A DNA stretch of 64,000 bases from Danio rerio (taxonomy: Eukaryota; Chordata; Actinopteri; Cypriniformes; Danionidae). The translations under genes and the position numbers were made by a program. The stretch covers positions 2,522,501 to 2,586,500 of the forward strand of contig NC_133197.1 of assembly GCF_049306965.1 (NCBI RefSeq), read 5' to 3'. A model generated the notes under the pieces. It was not told the origin of the DNA. It saw only the letters and a list, made by a program, of their open reading frames with translations, and ran no database searches. Each line of letters opens with the position of its first letter. Within the stretch, counting starts at the first letter, position 1. Shown piece after piece: positions 55,750 through 64,000 of the stretch.

Positions 55750-56059
55750 CCCTAGGCTATTGCGCCGAGTTATATATACACAAAGCCCTGTCACAATATC
55801 AGATCCAGCACTTTTATCACATTGAAGTTTATAAGCGCTCATGCTGTGTGTATCAGACAGTTCACAATATCACAGCTGAAGTTCAGATAGAATTGTTTTG
55901 CAGCATTATTAACCAATTATAGCCTAGTTCCCAATTATTGATCAGTTTTTTTTAAGCTTTTATTCACTTATATTCTCTCTACATACAAATCTATTTTTAG
56001 TCAGAATTGCTCGCACTGTTAGCAAAACCTAGCCTCTTGAAATGTAACTTCATTTTCAG

Positions 56060-56430
56060 ATGTGATGGTGAAGACCGAAGAACTGAGTGAAGATGAGGAG
56101 AAACATCAGGTCAGAAGTGAAGAAGAAACTCAATCAGAGATTGAACATAGTATTTCAGTGAAAACAACAACCGTAAAAGGTTTCACCTGCTCTCAGTGTG
56201 GAAAGAGTTTCAGGCATAAATGTGATCTCAATCGCCACATGAGGATCCACACCGGAGAGAAACCGTACCAGTGTTCGCACTGCCACAAGAGATTCGGGGA
56301 TTCAGGAAACCTGAAAATACATGAGTGGATCCACACTGGAGAGAAACCGTATCGCTGCACTGATTGTGGGAAGAGTTTCAGACAATCATTTGTTCTACAA
56401 AAGCACAGAAAAAAATATCACGGTAAGTAG
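56060..56430 (+). CDS. Three-finger C2H2 protein G, terminal exon
   Basis: The exon begins after AG 56058-56059 with [17 protein letters not shown]. Three canonical fingers follow (FTCSQC, YQCSHC, YRCTDC), the last with a four-residue His-His spacing (HRKKYH). The stop is TAG 56428-56430 in 'cacggtaagtag'. With exon 2 the protein has 141 residues. All zinc ligands are present. It is the counterpart of B; like B it is followed by a long finger exon (H) without its own promoter, and the stop again overlaps a donor-like GGTAAGT. Confidence 0.9.
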
Positions 56431-57603
56431 ATCATCCACAGATCCAGACCTTCCAGGTTGTATTATTTACGATCATTTTGTAGTTGATAAAAAAATATAT
56501 GATGACAACATTTAAGTATGATGCAGTTGCATGTTGTCCTTTTGAGTGTGTCAAACTGTTTGTGTTTATATAAGATCTGTAAAGTCTATAAGACTAATGC
56601 CACGTTTCCACTGAGTGGTTCAGTTCAGTACGCCATACTTTGGCTACTAAGTGATGTTTTATAAACATGAGCTTGATCAGTCTTTGACTAGGCTAATTCA
56701 TCACAGACAATCATTTTATTATCCAATCAGCTTAAAACTAAACCCCTATAAATAGTCAAACACGTCATACCTCCGTTTTCTCTTGACCTCAGCATTCCTC
56801 CACCACCCCTACTCCACACTATTAAACTCCATACCTATTTAAATCTGAGAATGGAGTATTCTGGATCTGGGCTGGACACTGCGCTCGGACCCTATCTCTC
56901 TCTATCCTGATATGGGGAATAACACGAGTTAGGGTGTCTTCCCGAGCTCAGGGCCCTCTCCCCAGACAGCACGCCAAATACACATGTTCGTATGTCTGTG
57001 TGAACCCGTGAAATGTTTGACATTTAGCAGACATGATGGAGCTGTAAGGGTCCATCTATTAGTCTTATGACGGAACTAACAGCATGGGTGAAGGTTAAAT
57101 GCGCGTAAGCGTTTTTAGCACGTGAAAATAAATATTTTTATTCGTTCGAATTTATTTTAACTTGTTTCCAACTCCTAATTTTAATCTGACTCCAATTTAT
57201 GATAATTTAAATGTAGATTATTCTAATTCAAGCTGATTACCTTCTAGGCTGTAATTAGGTCTAATTTAGATTGATTAACCTAATAAATCCTTATTTTTAG
57301 TTTATGGTTCATCGTTTACATCGTTAAGTCGCATACTGACTGTATGCTGGCCAGTTTCATCTGCTCACGGACACATCCTCGCTAGTTCCGTTTCTTAGAT
57401 AAATAAGCTAATTTCTTTTAAGTAATATTAGGCCGCCCCGTGCTTGCTCATACATAAAGTTTGATTTTGCCCCTATATTATATCATACTAAGTCAGTGAT
57501 TGTCAGAAATCATCAGGTCTCTAATGCTGTGCCCATGCTCCATCCACTGAACCTGAATGTATGATTAATCCTGGTCGTAGGCTGCAGAAACATCAGTCTA
57601 AAC
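56431..57603 (+). other. Spacer between G and H
   Basis: The start and 57015-57045 match the spacer after B. A partial Harbinger-like end is at about 56597-56650. The rest (57060-57560) is AT-rich and unassigned. No gene. Confidence 0.5.
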
Positions 57604-57789
57604 CAGGGGTGTCAAACTCAATTCTGGAGGGCCGAAGCCCTGCACAGTTTAGTTCCAACCCTGCTCCAACACACTTACCTGTAGGTTTCAAACAAGCCTG
57701 AAGGACTCAATTAGTTTGATCAGGTGTGTTTAATTAGGGTTGGAACTAAACTGTGCAGAGCTGCGGCCCTTTTGGAACTGAGTTTGACA
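57604..57789. mobile_element. Short hAT element, family of 40244-40422
   Basis: Starts caggggtgtcaaactcaatt and ends 'gagtttgacacctgtg'. Flanks gtctaaac and ccctaaac may be a diverged 8-bp duplication. About 185 bp. Confidence 0.75.
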
Positions 57790-58028
57790 CCTGTGCCCTA
57801 AACAATCTACTAGATTTAAATGATTTCAGGAGATATTAGAGTTAAACAGGAATTGTACATGTATTTGTCAGGCAAAGATTTTCCATTCCAATTCACATAA
57901 ACAGAATAAGCCAATCAAGATTGTACAACATCAATTCCTCAAAGATAGATTTAAGAGTTTGGGATGAATACCTGACCATGTAGAAATACATTGCAGCATG
58001 TAAGTCCTGATGCAGAGCTCAGAGACTT
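57790..58028 (+). other. Intergenic, nothing recognised
   Basis: No ORF or repeat ends. Confidence 0.4.
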
Positions 58029-58626
58029 AGGGCGTACTCACACCATGTACTGTTGCCTTGAACCGGGTCCAAAGCACGCTTGTCCCCCCTGATGACCCGT
58101 ACTCACATTGCACTCAGCCCTGGGCACGCTTACATCATTGATGATTGACTTCAGCACAGTGGAGATTTCTTTAGTTATATCACTATAGTCGTTTCATATG
58201 CAGTGACACACAGTCAAATATTTCGCCAAACAGATCAGCCTCTTTTGACGCTCATAAAGTCCTCGTGCTGCAGGAATTAGGAGGTTTGCTGAAGGTGTAG
58301 CTGTCCTGCTGTGAGGGGTTTGAGTCTTTAATATTCTACAACAGTTTGCATTCATTGAACAGTAAGATTGATTATTAAATCCATATCAAACAGTCCCTTA
58401 AAAGTCACGTCACGCTTTCAGCTTCAGGCTCCGGCCCGTTTTGCACTTACACACAAGCGTACCGCGCCAAAACCTAAGTGAACCGCCCTCAAGCACACCT
58501 CTTCCAACCGGGCCCGGGCCAGCCAATTGAACTATGCCTGAGCCCAATTCAGAGCACTCACACTTCTCAAACGATCCGGGAAACAGGCCTGGGCACGGTT
58601 CGAATAGCATAGTGTGGGTGCGCCCT
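58029..58626. mobile_element. TIR element related to 17391-20377
   Basis: The ends 'gggcgtactcacac' and (reverse strand) 'gggcgcacccacac' are inverted repeats. The body matches the outer element after C in reverse orientation ('aggtttgctgaaggtg'). Confidence 0.75.
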
Positions 58627-58730
58627 TATACACTGCAACGGGGTATCCTGACTACCGATTGCCACAGACACTTCTCCACACTCCCCTAAATACTCAATTC
58701 ACCATAAATTCAAGACAATAAAAGCTTCAC

Positions 58731-59802
58731 TAGGGCTACGTTCACACTGCAAGGCTTGGTGCTCAAATCAGATTTTTTTCTCAGATCTGATTTCTTTGCA
58801 TGGCTGTTCACACTGCTCTTATAAATGTGGCCTATTTCAGATTTGCAGTGTGAACAGATCATGGTCCTAAACTGACCCGCATGCGCAAAAGTGCATTACG
58901 GAGATCACAAAATGTCTAATAATCCACAAACGTGAGTGCTGCATGAGTAAGCACGTTGTCAGATCATGCTTATATGATTATTACCCTTTTCACAGACAAC
59001 CGTGGTGTATTTCATGAACTGTAAATGATTGTTCTGCTTCTACTAATCTGTATTTCAGCATTTGAGATCTAAAATAAGTCTCCTGTGATAAAAAAAACAC
59101 ACTGATCGTTTGTGATTTATGACAAGCGCTGCGCGTGGCGCTATGACCACCGGCGGTGTAGTGAGCTCATCAAGGGTTAATGAGCAGCCGCAGACTGAAC
59201 TGTGAAGGCGGAGTTGGTTTATCTCCGTTTGTGGAGTAATTTCATTTTAATTCGTTATAAACAGCAGACAAGTGCAGAAGGGGGGTTTGGATGCTCGAGC
59301 GCCTGCCCTTTTTTTCTCTCGGAGAGAAAGTTCTTCCTCCTTTGCACACAGATCCCATCCGCAACTCCCACGGCGCTTTTCGGCTTCGCGATCAACCCGT
59401 GCCTCAACCGTTAACCAGATTAGTTAACATGCACCAGTTTTGCCTTCAAAATCGTTTTTAACATGAACAACCAACTTTCTGTGGTGCAGTAATCGCCCTG
59501 TGTGCCATTCTACTGTGCTGCTGAGGAGTGGATGATGTTTGCAGGACAGAATGATGACGCATGTCGCTCAAAGATTACGTAAAAGTCACATGAAATCCGA
59601 CATAACCGTTCACACTGCGGTCGCATTGCAAAACATCAGATCTGTGTCTGATTTAAGACCACATATAAAAGTGGCACAGATCTGACCCGAAAAGATCCGA
59701 TTCCATGCGGTTTGGGCTGTTCACACTGTCATCACCTGAGTCACATGAGGGGGAAAAAATCAGATTCGTGCCACATTTACCTGCAGTGTGAACGTAGCCT
59801 AG
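58731..59802. mobile_element. TIR element with TAGGGCTACGTTCACACTGC end
   Basis: Left end tagggctacgttcacactgc; right end (reverse strand) taggctacgttcacactgca. Interior with subterminal 'cagatctgat' repeats; no transposase. Confidence 0.75.
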
Positions 59803-59984
59803 GACTCGTGCCTGGTCATGAGTTGATGTGAAGACCGTTTTCCCTGGAGCGGAGCATCTTTCAAAGATCTTATCAAAGTCAAAACCCAAACTAACTCAAG
59901 AGAGATTGTAAAATGTTACAGTGAAATTTGGACCTCTTTACCAACCACACAGAGACATTTAAATTGACACCAAACTTAAATATA

Positions 59985-60660
59985 GGCTGTTTCTCAATAT
60001 GCCTTCTTCAGCGGTCTTGCGTCCTCGTGTTCTCGTGAAACGTCATCATCAGCTGCCTAAGTTCAGTTCCAATACTCAAGACCGCAAGTACGGAGGACGC
60101 GTGAAACTTCCCGGATGTGTTCTTGATATCGAGGACGCACTGATGCTGACTTGAGCACCGAACTCGCTCTGGAAGTCCCAGAAGTCATTGCGACTGGAGG
60201 TGGGAAGCGCTGCATTTTATTTAGATTCATTGTTAAAGTTCAGAGAGATCACTTATTTACCTCAGGACTTTCCCTAAATGAGACGGTGAAAGTAAACATC
60301 ACCATGGCCATCTTAATAAAGGAATAAACACATTAAGAGTTGTTTGCTGAAATTCGTATTAAAATCTGTTTTATTTATATTGTGCAGAGTATATTTCTAA
60401 TGTTTTTATGCAAAGTATATATTTTGAAGAAGGGGAAAAACAATAAATCGTTGTATAAGTGCTTTAATGTTTAAATAATTTCCATTTAAAACGCGTGAAG
60501 GTCACATGACCATCAGGAAGAACGCAGCATCCCATTTCTCAAAGGACGCGTTCTCTGCCCTCGCGGTCTCCTGAGTTCGTTCTTCCGAGGACACCTGGCA
60601 AGACCGCTCTCCACAAGAACGCAAGTCCGTTCTCTGCGTTCTTGGAATTGAGAAACAGCC
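59985..60660. mobile_element. TIR element with GGCTGTTTCTCAAT ends
   Basis: Left end ggctgtttctcaat; right end (reverse strand) ggctgtttctcaat. The trinucleotide ata is on both sides. Non-coding. Confidence 0.75.
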
Positions 60661-60893
60661 ATAGAGCCACAAGATACACCATAATTAAAACTTGGACATT
60701 CTGTGCTGCTCAGGTGGAGAATGTACAGTCCAGGGCAAAGAGGGGGGCTCAGGATGCATGATCGAGACAACCTGAACAACTGGTTTCCTAGCTGATCTTT
60801 TTCCCAGATTAGAAAGTTTATTGTTTTAGTGTCTGACCATTCTCGTGGGCTTGTCGCGTGTGGAGTTCCATAACAGTTCTCAGGGATTAAAAT

Positions 60894-61902
60894 ACTACTT
60901 TTGAAGTAGTACTTCCTGTAGTAGTTGATGTCGTTGGCATAGTGGTAGCAGAAGTAACAAAGGTGTCGTTGTAGCAGTAGTAGTAGTAGTCATTGTTTGT
61001 GTTGTAGTAGTAGTCATTGTAGTAGTATCGATCGTAATTGTGATTATTGAAGTATTAGTTCCCGTAGTAGTTGATGAAGTTGGCATAGTGGTAGCAGAAG
61101 TAATAAAGATGTCATTGTAGCAGTAGTAGTAGTAGTCGTTGTTGGTTTTGTAGTAGTAGTCATTGTAGTAGTATTGATCGTAATTGTGATTATTGAAGTA
61201 TTAGTTCCTGTAGTAGTTGTTGTCGTTGGTATAGTGGTAGCAGAAATAGTAAGTGTCGTTGTAGCAGTAATAATCGTTGTTGATGAAGTAGTACCAGTAG
61301 TAGATGTCGTTGATTTAGATGTTGTTGTAGCAGTGATTGCGGTAGTAGTAGTAGTAGACGTTGTTGTATTAGTTGAAGCAGACGCTGTAGTAGTATCAGT
61401 AGTAGTAGTCGTTGTAATGTCAGTATTAGTAGACATTATAGTAGTAATAGTTCTGGTTGTGACTGTAGTAGCAGCAATAGTAGTTGTAATATAAGTAACT
61501 TTCTGTAGTAGTTGCTGTAGCACTTGTGATTTATTATCATTGTCATTTATTATTACTGTTGTCCTTTCTTTCTGTTTACTGTCATTATTACTATCATACA
61601 TTACTAAGCATTGTTGTTACTCCCTAACTCTGACTGGTTTCTTTTTTTTTATCTGTTTTACTTGTATCTGCGATACTAGCTTCATTTATTGGCTGATATT
61701 GTTCCTAATGTATGTAATCTGATTTTTCCACCAAGTTACCTTTACATGGACACACACAGACACAGACACACACCTAACAGTTCCTGACTATATTGTTTTT
61801 GTTTTGTTTTTTATTGTTATTTTGTTATGGTTTTTTGTTGATGTTTTGTATTTGTATGATCCCAATTTATGTACCTTTTTGCATATTCTAATTAAAAAAA
61901 AA
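60894..61902 (+). mobile_element. Retroposed sequence of unknown parent, poly(A) tail and 12-bp duplication
   Basis: agggattaaaat is at 60882-60893 and 61903-61914. The insert ends 'ctaattaaaaaaaaaa', with ATTAAA just before the A run, so it arrived by target-primed reverse transcription. The 5' part is a trinucleotide-rich tandem array. No reverse transcriptase is present, so it is either the 3' end of a LINE or a retrocopy of some transcript's 3' untranslated region. Confidence 0.7.
60914..61500 (+). repeat. (GTA)-rich tandem repeat, ~147-bp higher-order unit
   Basis: 'gtagtagttg' followed by 'ttggcatagtggtagcag' recurs at about 60916, 61063 and 61210 (third copy with tata). Inside each unit GTA and GTT triplets dominate. 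Long ORFs on both strands (Thr-rich, Val-rich) are by-products of the repeat. Confidence 0.85.
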
Positions 61903-62071
61903 AGGGATTAAAATTATGGAGAGATATAGTCATCCTTACATAGCTAGACAGTGTTCTTTGTTTCCCATGTGGGTCCTCATCACACTGTTAAGCCCTTTAA
62001 AGCACCATTTGCTGCTAGCAAACTGCTAAAAACTAGCCTCTTATAATATAATTAAATTATTTCATTTTCAG

Positions 62072-63090
62072 ATCTGATGGTGGAGGAGGAGAGTGAAGAT
62101 GAGGAGAAACTTCATGTCAAAAGTGAAGAAAAGTCTCAGTCAGAGACTGAAGACTTTACAGCTGTAGAAGGTTTGACCTGCACTCAGTGTGGAAAGAGTT
62201 TCAGGCGTAGATATAATCTCAAGCAGCACCTGAAGATTCACACCGGAGATAAGCCACACAAATGTGATCAGTGCAGCAAAACGTTCTTAAAGTCTTCAGA
62301 CCTGAAGACCCATCTTAGAGTTCACACTAACGAGAGGCCTTACGCATGCTCTGAGTGTGGGAAGAGTTTTATATATCAACAATATTTAAAAGTACATCAG
62401 AAGATCCACACCGGTGTGAGAGACTTTGTGTGCTTTGAGTGTGGGAAGAGTTTCATTAGAGTTGGAGACTTGAAACAGCACCAGATGATCCACACTGGAG
62501 AGAAACCGTACACATGTACTCAGTGTGGGAGGAGTTTCGCACAATCATCAGGCCTCAATCACCACATGAAGATGCACACTGCAGAGAAAACGTACAAATG
62601 TGATCAATGCAGCAAAACATTTTCATGGCCATCAGAGCTGAACAGACACCTCAGAGTTCACACAAACGAGAAGCCTTATTCATGCTCTGAGTGCGGAAAC
62701 AGTTTTGGACATCTGTCAAATTTAATAGCACATCAGAAGATCCACACTGGGGTTAAAGAGCATGCGTGCTTGGAGTGTGGGAAGAGCTTTATTACATCCG
62801 GAGACTTGAAACGACACCGGAGGACCCACACTGGAGAGAAACTTTACAAGTGTTCACACTGCGACAAGAGATACAGTCAGTTACAAACCCTGAAAATACA
62901 CCAGGCGATTCACACTGGAGAGAGACCGTACATTTGTACTCAGTGCGGAAAGAGCTTCAGGTGTAAGTACAGTCTCAAGCAACACATGCTGATCCACACT
63001 GGAGAGAAGCCACACAAATGTGATCAGTGCAGCAAAACATTTTTCAAGGCTTCTGTGCTGAAGAGACATCTTACAGTTCACTGTAAATAA
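62072..63090 (+). CDS. Eleven-finger C2H2 protein H, terminal exon
   Basis: The acceptor AG is at 62070-62071. The exon opens [20 protein letters not shown] and keeps phase 1, so it can join to exon 2 of G (357 residues). There is no exon 1 or 2 between G and H. Eleven canonical fingers follow (LTCTQC, HKCDQC, YACSEC, FVCFEC, YTCTQC, YKCDQC, YSCSEC, HACLEC, YKCSHC, YICTQC, HKCDQC), ending LTVHCK and TAA 63088-63090. Fingers 1-4 and 5-8 repeat the same order of finger types and linkers (TGDKP or TAEKT, TNERP or TNEKP, TGVRDF or TGVKEH), so four-finger blocks were duplicated. All ligands are intact; it is the largest undamaged array in the window and retains the last finger type that has decayed in A, C, D and E. 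Confidence 0.9.
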
Positions 63091-63102
63091 GGACGGGGAG
63101 AA

Positions 63103-63595
63103 TAAAGCCTGGTTTATACCTCTGCATCAAGTGAAAAGGCGTAACCCACGGCGCAGGCAACGCGTGTAGCTGTGCATTTATACTTCTGCGCTGTCTCTGT
63201 TGGTCTGCATTACACTTCTGAAACGCTAGTTGGCAGTGAGGTGTAAATGTTCCTCTGTGTCGAGTTTCTTCGCTGGTGTTTTGTTTTCCTGAACACTTCC
63301 TGGATGTACAAGTGGCTCAAACTCGCTCATTTTGAGGCAGGAACCGGCGAACGTGCAACAACTTTAACCATGAGGTAAACACAAAGCAAAACTTCACGGG
63401 ACTCCACACTTGTAAACAATCGTTCCATCAGGCTCGCACCATTCACGCGGCTCTCGGTCCCGCCCAGACTCGTCAGCGCTACTAAACCGACCAATCACAG
63501 AGCTTGCGCTATTGCGCTGACGGCCATGGTAAAGGGCTATGCGTCAGCGCCGTAGCATACGCCGCCGTTTGATGCAGAAGTATAAATCAGCTTTA
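63103..63595. mobile_element. TIR element, AAGCCTGGTTTATAC family, after H
   Basis: Starts taaagcctggtttatacctc and ends 'gaagtataaatcagcttta'. Same family as 30231-30791. It sits 12 bases after the stop of H, within the 3' flank. Confidence 0.8.
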
Positions 63596-64000
63596 AGGAG
63601 AAGCCTCATCCATGTCCTTTCGCTCCACCAGAAACTTGCTCAGCCCCCAACAAGGATTTCCAAATGATTTTTCCTGTTTTCATTCATGAGATAACTCAAT
63701 GAAAAAACAGTCAGTTTCTGTGTACAACCCTTAAGCAGTAAGTCCCTGTTATACTTTAAACAAAACTGAACAACAAACTGAAAACTCCATCTGAAACTGG
63801 GTTATTTTTGAGTTTGCTGTAGAAGTTCGCATCAGATGCGGGAGTTCATTTTGGCTGCTTAACCCCTTTGAGCTGCCATTGGTCTGTGGTGATTCTGCTG
63901 TCAGTGCGTCTGTTCTGGAGCTCCGGCTGCTTCGACAAGTTTTTTTCCTTCAAATTAATTTCTTATTCCACAACATCTGAGACCACAACACTAACCACAT
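63596..64000 (+). other. 3' module after H, running off the window
   Basis: 'ccatgtcctttcgctccacc' to 'ttctggagctccggctgctt' matches the module of C, D and E. The small-ORF part begins at the window edge (from about 63970). Confidence 0.65.

Larger units (their letters stand above)
53985..55766 (-). mobile_element. tRNA-derived SINE, minus strand, split by a hAT (intron 2 of G)
   Basis: Pieces 53985-54146 and 55758-55766. Same family as 14723-15381, with 'gggattcgaactcgc' as the box-B complement. It lies in intron 2 of G, whose ancestral sequence resumes at about 55780. Confidence 0.8.

Noticed and set aside
61044-61601. 185-codon minus-strand Thr-rich ORF and 106-codon plus-strand Val-rich ORF
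   Set aside because: Both are products of the GTA/GTT trinucleotide array; no domain and no start context.

Overview
The window looks like zebrafish (Danio rerio) or a very close cyprinid. It holds a tandem, all-plus-strand array of C2H2 zinc-finger genes set in dense DNA-transposon, SINE and LINE sequence. Fish-type repeats (DANA-like SINEs, Tc1, hAT and Harbinger-like elements) and the zinc-finger N-terminus MSDPEPCRIKQE support this. Such arrays are known from the long arm of zebrafish chromosome 4, but the chromosome cannot be read from this sequence alone.

The gene unit is stereotyped. Exon 1 is short and non-coding, carries the CRE octamer TGACGTCA and ends at GAG|GTGAGT. Exon 2 codes for 17-18 residues and ends in phase 1. 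A single large terminal exon encodes an acidic leader (about [12 protein letters not shown]) and all the fingers. I call the terminal exons A-H: A 1279-2267, B 12915-13291, C 15726-16855, D 29000-29820, E 39523-40343, F 47533-48428, G 56060-56430, H 62072-63090. Exon 1/exon 2 pairs exist only for B, D, E, F and G; those of A lie left of the window. C and H have none of their own. Each follows a short three-finger exon (B or G) and keeps the same splice phase, so B/C and G/H look like paired alternative terminal exons of one promoter.

State of the genes: D, G, B and H look intact. C is open but contains three tandem fingers that lack zinc ligands. E is open but its C-terminus is now encoded by a small hAT insertion. 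A has a degenerate finger 2 and a frameshifted end. F has an in-frame stop in finger 5 and a disrupted AATAAA in its 3' module, and is probably a pseudogene. Downstream of C, D, E, F and H lies a shared 3' module of finger remnants followed by a conserved non-finger block. In D and E this block ends in a small ORF and AATAAA.

About half of the remaining DNA can be assigned to mobile elements, many with readable target-site duplications: hAT copies with 8-bp duplications (14854-15334, 22534-24123, 25628-26024, 29868-31278, 54147-55749), Harbinger-like copies with 3-bp duplications (17867-18645, 36216-39416), a decayed Tc1 (11469-12799), L1-type fragments (3841-4904, 5903-6186, 19186-20179, 26033-26560), SINEs, and two possible solo LTRs. 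Nesting reaches four levels at 17391-20377. No RNA gene, CRISPR array or other host protein family was found. All homology statements come from reading the sequence and comparing repeats inside the window; no database search was run.
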